Shown in pieces: positions 34,375-46,773 of a stretch of DNA of 64,000 bases. Below the pieces are notes generated by a model. That model had not been told where the DNA came from. It ran no database searches and saw only the letters and a program-made list of their open reading frames with translations. Made by a program: the position numbers and the translations under genes. Location: assembly GCA_032164245.1 (NCBI GenBank), contig JAVMKO010000006.1, positions 22,454,319 to 22,518,318 of the forward strand. Reading direction: 5' to 3'. The stretch is from Sternotherus odoratus (Eukaryota; Chordata; Testudines; Kinosternidae). Each line of letters opens with the position of its first letter. Position 1 is the first letter of the stretch.

Positions 34375-35060
34375 CACTTGTTACCAGGAAGCTCAATTAT
34401 TGTAATACCCTCTTAACAGAGCTTACAGCAAGCCTGCTTCATCGCTTGCATCTTGTTCCGAATGCAGCGGCACGTTGCTTACTGGTGTGAGCCAGCATGA
34501 TCATATTATGCTGTGCTGTATTCTTTACGTTGTCTGCCTCTAAAGTGGCAGGCTGATTTTAAGTTGGCCCTTGCAGATTTCAAAGCTCTAAATAATACAG
34601 ACTCTGGCTATCACTGAGCCCCTGAACCTTGTCCTGATGGAGATCAGTATTCCCACATCACTTATTTTTTCTGCAAGCCCTGTTTCAGGTCTGCATGGAA
34701 TCTCCACTTTTCCATGTTGGACTACAGGGTGTATAACTAACTCCACCTCCACTTTAGCAACTTCACTTTATCATCCGTTCCTATACCCTCACCTCCTTCT
34801 TATATGCTGCCCTCATCATCATGGTACCTAGGCACCCAACAAAATGACCATCACCCCATTATAAATACACATTCGCTGGGTTGTAACTTCACTACAGGTG
34901 ATTTGGGGCTTCTTTGCATGGTTTTCTATGTCTCATTTTCCTCCTTCTGTCACATGGGGATAATGATAGTTATTTCCTTTGTAAAGCATTTTGAAATCTC
35001 TAGATTAAAATCTCTGTTTAAGAACGATTATTTTTACTTTATTGGTGTGTATGTAGCCTA
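34375..35060 (+). mobile_element. L2 LINE 3' fragment
   Basis: Conceptual translation from 34,391 gives KLNYCNTLLTEL, followed in another frame by LHRLHLVPNAAAR. These match the conserved YCNSLL...NAAAR region at the C-terminal end of L2 reverse transcriptase. GCAGATTTCAAAGCTCTAAA follows, where the L2 KALN motif is expected. The 3' part has CACATGGGGATAATGATAG and TTGTAAAGCATTTTGAAATC, an L2-like tail. Stops and frameshifts are common, so the copy is dead. Confidence 0.75.
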
Positions 35061-37379
35061 ATCACCCCTCCCTATGTTCCCCCTACATACATACATTAAA
35101 ATATTTTTGTTATAAAGGCACGTTTATCTTATTTTTAAGATAATCATTGGCCCTGTTTTAATTATCTTCTCCCCTCTCATGTTCTTTTAATAACCTTGTT
35201 TGCTTGCTTTGAATTCTAGTATGGCATTTGTTTGTTTATTTAAATTGTGTTTTTACTATATTTAAGTTGCTTTAATTATGTTGTACATTAGCAGTGATCT
35301 CAATTAATATAATTTTTATAATAATAAATGGGTTTCCTCTTACCATTAAAATATTATGGCCAACAATTACAAACATGGATGCCAGAAGTAGGACAACTAA
35401 TTTATCCAAGCCTGAATTTCAGAGAGGGGAAGACTGTGGGAGTTGTTTGACCACTTAATTAGCTGCCTATCTAGAAACAGAATGCCTAACTTTAGGCACC
35501 TATGTTATAAATGCCTGTGTGTATTGTTTCATGTCTTTTGTAGTTTGTGGGCCAAACCTCTAGATGTGTTATAGCAACAGGAGGGGAGGATAGTTGGCTC
35601 CACGCCATCTTTCTATCATTCTTGATCCTGAGGGCCGATGGGGGGCTGAATACAAATAGTAGCAGTCCCTGTGCCAGCCAGAGCTCGCCGGAGCTCCTCA
35701 TGCTTCAGCCCTGCCACTGACTCACTCTGAATCATCCTCTATGGGGTACAGGGGAAAGGAGAATGGGAGGAGATGCTCTTATTACATCTGGTGTTTTCAC
35801 GGTTTCTTTTCATTCCTTGGAAAGAAGTGACAGACATTTACACAAAGGGAGAAAACAGTAGTGTCAGAGGTGGTTAATCTTTGCTCTCTTTAGCTAGATA
35901 CCTGCGTATTTGAAATACTTAGGGGTGCTGTCTTGCCTTGATGTGTGGGGATTTACAGACACAGCTCCATAAACGTTAGTGGGAATTGGGTGCATAGATC
36001 GTACTACTTCAAGATGAGAATATCTGGTAATAAATCTTTTAATATGCATGTAACATTAACTTGAAACATTTTTAAATCCAAATAAAAATTGAGTTTAATA
36101 CTAGAAGAGAAGTTACCCCCAGAGATGGATAAGTGGAATCTGTCTCCATGTAGTGAGACCCTGTTTGATTTCATAGTGTATGTAGAATGATCTTTCTTTA
36201 TCTTTATTGATTACTAGGAGAGCAATACAAATAAAGTGAGCTGAATGCTTTAAGGTTTTTGTTCTCTGACAATGTGTCAAAGGAAGACTTCAAAACGGGT
36301 GTCATGGTTATAGGACACCTCAAGAGACAAGCTTTTCCAGAAAAACCTCTCTGTTGGCAATTTTGGGGATGCAAGACAGAAAGGGAGCATGTGTGTGTTT
36401 TCATGTTAATTAGTGATGTGGAAATAAAGGAATATATACTCTGTCCTCTTTTCTTGCACCCACACATATAAAAGAAATGCCCATCATTCATTAGTTAATG
36501 ATCTACTCTATTTCTCACCCCCCCCCCCACGTGCACACACACACACACCCCTTCTCAGACACGAGCCTTCTAATATAGTACATCCCTCACTCAGCACTGT
36601 TTATGCCAGGATTAGGAACACAGGGAAATACAAAAGACATTTAGAAACCATAGGAAAACAATCCTTTTAGTGTTTGAACCCCAGTGTTATTCAAATATAC
36701 GCAACTGCTGCTGGGTGGGGGAAAAGAGGGAACTGCAGGAAATATTCCAAGGAAGAGAGACAAGAGGAAGCCATCAACATGAGAGAGTGAGCAAAAGACA
36801 GAAGATGCTTTTTGTTTGCAGTGTTGGCTGGTTGACTTGATTTGAAAATAATAGGTCCCCTTTCTCTCTCCCCAGCCCTCTGACTCATTGTATGCAAAAT
36901 GATTGACACTCACTGGAGATGGATTTTAAATATGTATCTTGCTTATTACTATTGTGTATGTTTATATAAAACACTTCCAGCTCCAAGAGTTTTGTTCCTC
37001 ATTTACTTACTGCCCAGTTGGAAAAACCTCCTCCCCTTGCTTCCTGCCTGCCACCAAATTCTTCCACCCTTTGTCTGATTCTTCACACATTAGGGTAGAG
37101 AGAGGAGGACATTCTGAAAATTCACATTTTAAACAGAAATAAGCTCGACTCAGTCTCCCTTCAGCAGGGTTTTTTGCTTAGTGCAGTCAGGGCCTTGACA
37201 CATTTTGCCAGTGCTTGTTACATTTGCTTTCTTCCAAAGGGAGAAAGGATGGTATTCTCAACCGATAATGACTGCAGAAGTAGTGAGCAGAGACTACTGC
37301 TTACTATGCAAAAGGTGCTCAATTGCTGTTATCTCATCTTTCTGCCTACCTGCCATTCATTGATGTGTTTCATCCACCT
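35061..37379. other. No recognised gene; simple sequence at 36,518-36,549
   Basis: A C11 tract (36,518-36,528) and a CA run (36,534-36,549) lie close together. Frames at 36,204-36,491 (minus), 36,641-36,913 (minus) and 37,174-37,476 (plus) have no domains. Confidence 0.45.
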
Positions 37380-37525
37380 GTTGTATAATGCCATAAACCC
37401 AGATTATGAGCTTTCTGAGGCAGGAACTGCCTACTCCTTAATTTTTCATGCGATGCCTAGCACAGAAGGGCTCTGATCATTGACTGGGCCCTCTAGGAGG
37501 CCACGACTATCATACATATAAATAA
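37380..37525 (-). repeat. L2/MIR-like dispersed repeat relic
   Basis: GGCAGGAACTGCCTACTCC, GCGATGCCTAGCACAGAAGG, GACTGGGCCCTCTAGGAGG and ATAAATAATAATTG give the complement order of the 21,635 family. Confidence 0.55.
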
Positions 37526-37528
37526 TAA

Positions 37529-37752
37529 TTGTGATTAAGGCATGGGACAGGTTCTACTCTCAGCTGTGCCACCGACCTACTGGGAGACCTCAGGCTTTTC
37601 TTGCACACAAATGTGTCTCTGTTTCTGATGTGTAAAATGCAGATCAAAATAGTGAACTAACTTACAGGGGTGTTCCAAGGTTAAACTCATATGTGAAGTG
37701 CTTGATATGCTGAAGAGAAAAGGTGCCGTATAAATGCAAACTGTTATTTATT
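37529..37752 (+). repeat. MIR-type SINE
   Basis: GGCATGGGACAGGTTCTACT, GGGAGACCTCAGGC, TGTGTCTCTGTTTCTGATG, TGTAAAATGCAGATCAAAAT, CAGGGGTGTTCCAAGG and TGCCGTATAAATGCAAA are MIR landmarks in the right order (tRNA-derived part missing or eroded). Confidence 0.75.
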
Positions 37753-38205
37753 AATAAGAATTTTGTTACTATACATTTACTATATATAATATGTATGTGT
37801 ATAGCCAAAATATCATTTACTGACCATTAATAACTATATAGCTATAGTAGCTTTGTTATTTTGCAGCTGTGCCTTCTCCACGATCCAAATTAACCCTGTA
37901 TTAATACTATGGCATAGCTACGTATTGTAGGGTTGACAAAAACACTTTGCTTTTATAGATACACACTGAATTCAGACTGCACACAAATGTACACTCTGTT
38001 CCAGTACTTGGTCATTCTAAGTGCTGTCAGCCCAAGTAGTACTGAGGGATAGCTACTTCGATATGCACAAGATATTAAATGAATGCCCGGGCCTTGTAAA
38101 TGGCTGTTCAAGACTTTTTGCTTTATTTCTTCAGTTCCTGTTTTAAATGATGGTTAATAGTTACAGACTTGTGCAGCTTTCCAGTTGGAACATTTCTTTG
38201 GGCTA

Positions 38206-38305
38206 GGGTGACCAAACAGCAAGTGCAAAAAATTGGGACAGGGGTGAGAAGTAAAAGAACCAAATATCGGGACTGTTCCTATCAAATCTGGGCATCTGGT
38301 CACTC
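38206..38305. mobile_element. 100-bp MITE, GGGTGACCA family
   Basis: Left end GGGTGACCAAACAGC, right end complement of GAGTGACCAGATGCC. TA flanks both ends (38,204-38,205 and 38,306-38,307). An interior palindrome-like pair AAATTGGGACAGG / CGGGACTGTTCC is present. TA duplication points to Tc/mariner. Confidence 0.7.
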
Positions 38306-38555
38306 TACTTTGAGCCCAGTCCCATACACATGGGAATTTGACGTATGCCTAAAGAGTCAGCTATAATGTTCTGTAGTTAAGTCAATGGTGGTGCAATCTG
38401 AGAAGGGGCAAGTGTTAGGAATCATAGGGGATAGAAGAGTAAAGATAGCAGTGGAACATTAATTTTACCTGTTGCACCTAGCTGTGTGAGTCTGTCCCTT
38501 TAAGGAAAGCATTATAAAGAAGGTCCACACACATCCATATGCATATCACTGCAAG

Positions 38556-38622
38556 GGTGAAATCCTGGCCGCACTGAAGTCAATGGGAGTTTTTCCACTG
38601 AGTTCAGTGGAGACAGGATTGC
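38556..38622. repeat. Palindromic repeat, GAAGTCAATGGGAGTTTT type
   Basis: GAAATCCTGGCCGCACTGAA, GTCAATGGGAGTTTTTCC and ACTGAGTTCAGTGG, then GACAGGATTGC. AATCCTG and CAGGATT are perfect inverted ends. Confidence 0.6.
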
Positions 38623-38637
38623 ATGCTAAAATATCAG

Positions 38638-38932
38638 AGGCTACATCTACACTGTGAGCTAGGGGTTTGAGTCCCAGCGTGCACCGGCATACTCACACTA
38701 GCTCTCATCTGAGCAAGTATGCTAAAATACTAGGGTAGCCATGGTAGCATGGGCAGCAGCAGTGACTAGCAGCCCACATATGTACCTATGGGGTTCAGGT
38801 GGGTTTGTACTTGAGGCTGCAAACACAGTGCTGCTGCCGCAGCTACACTGAAATGTCACACAAGTATGTCTACGTGAGCTGGGGGGGGGGTCACACTGCT
38901 AGCTCGTAGTGTGGACATGGCCCAAGTGCCAC
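38638..38932. mobile_element. TIR DNA transposon, GTCTACAC family
   Basis: The left end GGCTACATCTACACTGTGAG and the right end, whose complement is GGGCCATGTCCACACTACGA, are terminal inverted repeats. The interior has GCTAGCTC and GTATGTCTACGTGAGC. A G10 tract at 38,881-38,890 lies near the right end. I see no clear target duplication. The class is probably hAT-like, by inference. Confidence 0.6.
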
Positions 38933-40883
38933 ACAGAAGTAAATTAGGGTGGACGTGGAGAATGGCAAAATAGGTGATAGTTTGAACCCCCTTCCAATAT
39001 CAGTTTCTGTGGCAGTACCATTCTAACATCTCAACCACTTCTTGTCTTCAGAATTCTCTACAGAGCGGGTAAATCAGTACTTGAAATCAGTACTACTGCA
39101 GCATGGCAGAGTTGTTGATATTTGTTCCAAAAACAAAGTGTGGATAGTTACTATCCGGAAGATTGGTGTTTGAGTTTAACTGCATCATCAGGACAGACTT
39201 TGAATGACCTGGCTATTCAAGAGAGTGAGCCCATGTTCCTCTACCATTCTGGCTTTGCAAATCCTCCCTTGGGGGGGAAAAAAGGGTCATTCTACTTCTG
39301 AGGCAACTTTGAAATATATATGAAATTTCCTTCAACCTACACCCCAATTGCATAAATCCTTTGGGGGTAACCAAGATTCAATTTAAGTCAGAATCTTTGG
39401 GATCCAGGCCAAAAGTTGAAAGGCCTGACAGAGAAATGAGGGAAAAGTCAGAGGGCTCAGAGAAAACAGTCATGAGATCTGAAGGGAAAGATGTGGGTAA
39501 AGAAAGGAATGGAAGAGTCCATTTGAGGGCGTGGGAAGAAAGATAATATCGTCTAATGGCAAGTGAGTGACTACAATGAAAAGTTTCTGCAGAGAAGGCA
39601 TTATTTTAGAAGTTCTCCTGAAGTTTTTATATCTGAGACCCTATTTCATCTTAACCCTTCTTTGGAGATAAAGACTCAGCTGGATGTATCTCAATCCCTC
39701 CCCTTTCTCTCCCCTTGTCGGCATGTTCCCTTCCTCTTCTACATTTCCACCAGGGTTAAAAATTCTGACTCTCCCTCCCTTTCCCAACTGACTGCACCCT
39801 TTGAAAGGTGCACGGTGCCCTGACTCCCACGGAGCCGAGTTCCATTGGAACTGCTGGTCGTGTATTCAGCAGCCATCTGTCATTGCAGCTGCTTGCTGAA
39901 GAAATCAACTTAATTTTTTTTTGTAATACTTTGGTTGGGGAAAAAAGAAAAACAAAAAGCCCGAACAACACCAATGGCCTGGCTGTTTCACGGACAATCC
40001 AAACACAAGCCACCCCCTACTACACATGAAAAGCCCAAGTGGAAGAAATGATATCCATGTGGTCTGATGGGCATGAACAGAGGCATAGGTCCTGCCTGAT
40101 AACAGTAACTCCCTCGTGGTGGGAGAATGAGGCCTATGGAGCTTCTGGGTCTCAAGAAGACAAAGCATGTGACTAGCTGGTTGCCACCATATTAGAGGTA
40201 AGATCACCACAGCCTACCTCTGATTCTCTTGAAGTCAATGGCACCAGCGTTTTCAAACATCCCTTCGAACATGTTTAATTTTGTGGCAAGAGTAAAGTGA
40301 AACATTTGGGAGCTGTAACAAAACCAATGGAAGGGTCAGGCAATATCTAATGGTGTTAATGCCAAAAGGCCTTTAGCTTTGGTTTCTGCTTATGATCTAG
40401 TTAATCCTCATGAGCCTCGACTTTTAGATGCTGCATTTCAGAGGCCAGAGAGAGAGAAAAAAAATCAATTTCTTCATTTGTAGGTGTTGAACTGTTTTTG
40501 TGGGTTTGGGACTTTTCTAGCAGCTACACTCATGGCTACCTCAGTGGCGCTGGAGGCAACCACACCTATCTTGACAAGAGAGCAGATAGCAGTAGCATGG
40601 GCCTCCTGCTCAACATTTGAAACAGAGCTGACAGCTTTTGACAAAGCGTGAAAATCCCTGGGCCCATCACAGTACTGGCCACTTTCTTTTTTTCTGAGTA
40701 TTATCCTTTTAATTTACATTTTGTAGCTCAATAAGTTGTGAATGAGTAAGTCAGAGAGATTACTTCTTTACATTTCCCTCATAGGGAGTTAAAAAAAGCC
40801 TTAAATGTTGTTAAACACAACAGCATTTTCAAAGCAAGCATGTAACTCAACAAGGGAGGCTATGGTGCTTACAGTAGGGGAGC
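38933..40883. other. No recognised feature
   Basis: Includes a purine-rich stretch (39,395-39,545) that creates an open frame, and non-repeat AT-rich DNA at 40,240-40,480 that looks like possible conserved non-coding sequence (judged by eye only). Confidence 0.35.
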
Positions 40884-41800
40884 ATGAGTCTGTCAGGTGA
40901 GCAAGCAGTTAAGGCAGCCCAGAAAATAAATAAAATGGCCCTTTTTGCCAGGGGGTGGGGGGACTTGGAAAGTGTCATCATTTCATGTGAACCAAGCACT
41001 CCCCTTTGCAAACAGGTGGTGTTACATGTGAGCCCTTACTTGATTTTTCCCTCACTCAGGGTATCAACAAGTCCAGTATGGCCATTATATGCAAAATGGC
41101 CCTTTTGGAGGGCCTCATTGATTAATAGAGAAACCAATGCAAAACATATAACTTTCACCTCCACATCTCAACTGTGTGATGAGGTCACTCTTAATCCACC
41201 TGTCCCCCACAAGAGGCCAGTGCTTGTCTCTAGCCAGGCCCTTCCCTCAGGGGTTCTTTCAGTTCCACTCTTTGTCCCTGTGTTATGCCCCTTGCCTCTA
41301 CCAGAGTACAATCTTTCCCTGGAGCCGAAGGTCTGGAGAGATCCATCTACTGTGACCCTTCTCCAAGGACAATGGGTGATCCTTGTCAGGTGAGGCTTCT
41401 AGACAGTGCAAGGGAGACCCCCTGGCTGGGACCAGGCCTTCGTGGATGCCTGCTAACTGTAGTCCTCCATCTGTATGACTCACTCCCCTCTCTATGGGCA
41501 TCTCTTACAGGCTCCCCATTCTGGTCAGTTCTGAGAGATCACCCTCTATGCTCTCCTGTTCAGACCTCCCTCTGATTCAGACCTCTCTTGGGAGCTCCTC
41601 TCCTCAGAAGCTTCCTGTTTCCCTTAGTAGTTCCCCTCTGACTGAGTGTGAGTGACCTTCATTAGGTCCAGTTGCTCATTTACTAATCAACCATCTGGGG
41701 CAGTCAATTACTGCACAGGTGAGGCCTTCCCAAGGCAATTTTGGGCAGACTGGCCCTAACTCCCCAGGAAGGGCTGCTGCCCTGTGATGTGGCAGTTTAT
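40884..41800 (-). mobile_element. Possible LTR remnant
   Basis: Pyrimidine-rich plus strand with many CCTCTCCC runs, and a right end (complement: CATCACAGGGCAGCAGCCC) resembling TGTGACAGGG-type LTR starts. No target duplication or TATA/poly(A) pair could be fixed. The 169-codon open frame at 40,884-41,393 has no recognised domain and is probably fortuitous. Confidence 0.25.
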
Positions 41801-44800
41801 TTCAGTTTCTGGGCAGTGAATTTGGCACCTTTGGCAGAGAAGCCTGAGGTGACAGGTTTCTGTCTCCACCCACACAACACCCACTGAATATGTGAAATTC
41901 AGACAGACATACATATATATAATTATCCCTGGATCCCCAGCGATACAGAGAGTCCTTTTTTAAATGAAAGAGAAAAGAAATCTTTTCAGTCTTTCCCATC
42001 TACTGCTGGCAAAAAGAGAGAGAGACAGACAGTCAGACTGACTGATAAGACTCACTGGATGCATTTTTTTTATTAATTTCTTTTTGGGGTTTTTTTCCAT
42101 ATTGAAGTTCTCAGCCTCACACTACGAAGAGGCTGGGAAGAAGATAGAAAGAACATGGGGCCCATTATATCCAAAGCATTTCCCATTTTTTTTAAAACTA
42201 TACTATTTAAATAGACAGGTATTTAAAGCTTCTTCTTTTTTTAAAACACACTATTACACAAAAATCACCAGCCCAAACCTTGAGTCAAGCTGAAACACCG
42301 GCTTGCGTCTCATGTATATGAAAGATGGTGTTGCTTTCCCCACAAAAGGAATTGGGTTTGAAACAGATAGAAAATAAAAGGACCCTGCCCTCTCATAGCA
42401 GCTTTTTGAAACCTTTTTTAAAATAACCAGATGTATGTGCTTTGGGCCTCTGTCATACAAAACCGCCAAGAGTCCCATTCACATTCACTAATAATCATCC
42501 CAGTTGGCTGTGAAACAGGCTTCAGAATTTTGCCCATCTAGATAGACAAAAATCAACTAGTCGGTCTTAGCTTGTGTTGGCTGGTTCAGCTCCTGTTGAG
42601 AGACAAAAGGGATAAGAGACTAATGCAGACAAAGGACTTGAGCACAGGCTTAACTTTATGCACAGGAGCAGTTCGACTGACCCTTCAGTACTTTGCTGGC
42701 CAAAATGCCTGCCCTTTTCCTTTCCTACTTATTCAGATAAGTGAATAGTGTTATTTAGACACCTACAAACGCCGTATTTTTATTAAGAAAAATTAGATCA
42801 ACTCAGAGCTAAATAATCATTGACACATCCCCTTATCAACCAGCACATGAGCTCAGAAAGAAAAATTTTGCAGACATTCCACAGCTGCTAAGTCTGATTT
42901 CAGCAAATGCTTGGCTGCCTGACCTTATGTCCATACACTCACTCACCAGTTGATCCTGTCATTTTCTTTGGCTACATAGACCAAAGCATTACAGAGGTTT
43001 GCAAGATCTGCAGGACTTTTAAAGCAGGTTTTCCTTTTGTGTTAGCACAGAAGCACTGTAAGCTTTACAGCTCATCTTATGTATTTTCACTGATTTGCCC
43101 TCAAAATATAGTACTCGAGTGGAATAAAAGATGACATACAGTTCACGGATTTCTTGCTGGTATCTAAAATGACTTCTTTGCAGTGGACTTTTGGAAACAC
43201 TCAAAGTCCACCATAGATATCAGATGGTATGTAACACAAGCATATTCTGTGGACAGACATGCTCGGCAGAGAAAACTCAATCAAGAATAGAAAAACAAAA
43301 CATAATTCAAGGAACAAGTGGTTTGCTCTGTTTATAACATGGATAACCAGTTGGGGTGTTAGAATTCCAGCTCGCCAACATCATGCTTATTGATAGCAGG
43401 AAAAGGAAAAAGGAAACTTTTCACACCTTGATGGTGCCACAGCAACAGTTCTGATAGAGATAAGAACTCTCAGACACCTGACAAAGGGTGACTCAGCACC
43501 CCAGGAGGTCAAGCCACAAAAGAGCTGGCATACCAGGTCGATTGTACCTCATAACACAGAGCTACAAATTCCTGCTAGCAAAATAACCAGAGCCCATGCA
43601 GAATGTTTGTGTTTGTTTCCTCCTGAGAGTGATCTGCTACAAGAAGGCCAAACTCCTCAAGGAATTATGCAGATTTAAACCAGTAGAGAATCTCGTCCAA
43701 GTGTTGCCAATGTGCTTTTTGGAATTATTAGCGCAGACTATCTTCCTTAGGTTGTGGGAATGATAAAAACCACTCCATGACCATTAACGGCTCTGCATCC
43801 AAAGCCTAAAATCCAAGCACCACAATAGTACTAAGGAAAAATAATTGGTTCCTGACTCAGATTCACATTTCCAAATAGGCCCCTGGGAGAAGATCCAGAG
43901 TCCAAATCATGAAAATCACTCAGGTCATTATTTGAGTAAAAGCCATCCCAAGTAAGTACCCTGGTATTAAATTAAATGAACAATTCCACATCCTTCCACA
44001 GCGAGAGATTGTTATGCCACTTAGATCATAATTGTTCATCTCAGTATATGAAGGATTTGAATCTCACTTAATGCACAGGTGTAACATCTATGAATGCTGG
44101 AGAAGCAAAGCCCCTAGTGTTTTTTTTTTTATTTTCACATTAAAGAATCACATGCAAAGATAATGAGTTGGCCTTTTGGTCCCTCGCAATATTTTAAACA
44201 AGCCTACGCTGTTGATTTTACACAGCCACAATTTCTAGAGCAGTACTTGGCACATATCAATAATCAGGAGTATTTTACAAAGGTAGTGCTTAACAATGTT
44301 AGATGAGACATACCATGGCAGTCTTAGAGCCACCCTTATAACTAAGAATCTGCTAGTGAGAGTGCAAACTGTATTACACAAAGGATTCTCATCAAGTAAA
44401 TCCACTTAGCTGGAAGGATCAAGATGGATTGGTGTTATATGGGAAATAGTCTTATAGCACTCAGAAGGATGGTGCTGGTGCTACCTTGTCTGTCTTATCT
44501 ACCTTATCTATCTGTGATCAGATGTTCCTTAACTCCTTCACTGCAGACAGGAGTTGTAAACTCAGTGCCGAAGGAGTTTTGAATGCTGATCTATGCATAC
44601 CTAAATAATGTTTTCTGTGACACAACCTAAACAAATCAAATTGTTCTGGCTTTGGAGGACCTAGTGATACTTATTGGCATTAAGGTTTCATGTGATTGTA
44701 AAATTCTACTCAGAGTGCACTAAAAATGCAAATTTCCAATTAAATTCCTTACATTTATACCAATATAAACTTGTAAAAATGCCAACCCCCCCAAAAAAGA

Positions 44801-46145
44801 AAGAAATTCTACCACACCAGTATAAAAACTTTATATTGTTGAAATTAGAAGCTAAAGACTTTTCCCAAAAGGGTTCAAAATTATTTTATCCATATTTTTA
44901 ATATTCATAAAAGTGGCAAGAACAAAGTGAGGCAAATTTGCATTTCATATCTCACTAAAGCTACTCCACATATACATGATAACACATCCAGAGAACAATA
45001 AGATACCCTGTCACACATATATATTTTCTAAAACTGCACAAAAGGAGGATTTCAGGGATGCATAAATTAACTTCCTATCTCTAAATTATTAACCCAGACT
45101 ATTCCTGGATGTGAACCGATATCAAATGACACAGGAAAACACACTATATATGTTTCACATTCCTTTCCCACATAATATTGACAAATTAGCAGGCGGAGCT
45201 GAATAAATATTGGGAAATATTTTTCATTTGAATTTTTCTCAAATTCACGTTGGCTGGGTTCACTGCTGTTTTGTGTTTGGGGCTCTTGTTGGTTGTGATC
45301 ATTCATCCGATCTAGCTTTCTTAGCACAAACGCTTGTATAAAATGACTGAATAAGTACAGGAAGTGAATTTTTGAAATTAGTTCTCCTGTAAGTTTTTCA
45401 TTAGATAGCTTAAGCAGCTGCTTAAGGATCGTCCTGAATATGAATGGATCTTAGTGCTTTCCTGAATTGCGGCTGTAAGAATTATACTTCTTCAGTCATG
45501 GAAGAGACACTATATGACCTTTGTGACCTATCATGACTAAGTAATGCATGTTGAATTTTGGCAATGGCAAATTTCAAAAATCAAGCCACTGGACAAACAA
45601 AAAGTGACAAAATATTTCACTGAATAATTACCAGTAATAATGAATTTACCAAAGTTGCCATCTATTTGCAGATTTTCTGAGAACTGTCCTCCCCCCACCC
45701 TTTATTTTAACTTGTTTATAGCATACCCCAAATATCACCAATCTTCAACTGCTTTTGCAATCCAAATGTTATCACCCATGGGCATATTTGTGGCACCATT
45801 TCTGCAAGATCTTGTCAAAATGGTAGCATGCTATCTACCAGTACATACGTTTTCTATAAATACACATAATGATATGACTTAATTTCCTACCTCAATAACT
45901 TTAAACCATAATTCTAACTGTGGCCTAGTCAGAGATTACATAAAACTGAAAAAAATCACCTGATTTTCACCATTTTCCTTCACTTAAACTCAGGCACATC
46001 AGCTGCCAAGATACAATAGGCACATTTCAAACATGTTTCAGGGTCTCTGACTTTCAGGGATATAAAACAAGCATGGTATGCAGACTAAAGGCCAAAACTG
46101 CCTCCCAATTAATTTGATGGAATTTTTGCCAATGATTTAGGAAGG
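41801..46145. other. No recognised feature
   Basis: Large unassigned AT-rich stretch. Non-repeat DNA at 43,560-43,760 is CNE-like by eye. Small frames at 42,084, 42,254, 42,907, 44,674, 45,067 and 45,640 have no domains. A T-rich tract lies near 44,122. Confidence 0.4.
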
Positions 46146-46255
46146 AACACATACAAAATGGGAAATGACTGCCTAGGAAGGAGTACTGGGGAAAGGGATC
46201 TGGGGATGATAGTGCATCAAAAGCTAAATATGAGTCAATGGTGTAACACTTGCAA

Positions 46256-46272
46256 TATATATATATATATAT
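46256..46272 (+). repeat. (AT)n microsatellite
   Basis: About eight AT units within the CR1 sequence, in place of its usual A-rich spacer. Confidence 0.9.
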
Positions 46273-46294
46273 AATTCTGGGATGTATTATCAGG

Positions 46295-46773
46295 AGTGTG
46301 TAGGAGATCCGCTTGTCACCCACTTCAAAAACAGGCAGGAGACTGCTTTGTGGCTCCACCAGTGTCCTTTTATTTATAGTGCAAACCCCCACCACCTTCT
46401 ATGTACAGCTCTAACAGTGCTTTACAGCTCAGGGAGACTGGCCACAGCTCAGGAAGACAACTCCCTTCTTCCTGGCTCACAGGGATCCAGAGTCTGAATA
46501 CTCCTCCCTATCCTGCTTCCCTAGCCTCCTTCTCTCTCTGTCTCCTTCACTCTCTCTCTCACTCCACCACTCTGGCCTTCCTCCCTGCCAGGCTTTTATA
46601 TCCCCTGGGGAGGCTACCAGGTGTAACCCATTTGGCCCTAATTATCCCAGGGCTGCACTCTGCTAGGTAATCAGCTTCCCTAGCTTAGGGAAGCTGCTAG
46701 CAGAGGCTTTTGCTTTCTTAAAGGGGCCGCAGGGCTGGCTCAGTCACTCCTGGCCAGCACCCTGTCACAAGTG
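46295..46773 (-). mobile_element. Solo LTR with 4-bp target duplication
   Basis: The LTR covers 46,299-46,769 (471 bp), TGTAGGAGATCC to CACCCTGTCACA on the plus strand. AGTG at 46,295-46,298 is repeated at 46,770-46,773, and joining the flanks restores the CR1 sequence. Read on the minus strand it starts TGTGACAGGGTG. It has a TATA box (complement of TTTTATATCC, 46,593-46,602) and, downstream, AATAAA (complement at 46,369-46,374). A 4-bp duplication and a TG...CA LTR fit a gamma-type endogenous retrovirus. Only the LTR remains. The frames at 46,282-46,670 are readings of it. Confidence 0.88.
46593..46602 (-). promoter_or_regulatory. TATA box of the solo LTR
   Basis: On the minus strand GGATATAAAAGCC, about 225 bp upstream of the LTR's AATAAA signal. 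It would have driven transcription of the lost provirus. Confidence 0.6.

Noticed and set aside
40884..41393. 169-codon plus-strand frame
   Set aside because: No recognised domain. It lies in pyrimidine-rich DNA that may be an antisense LTR.
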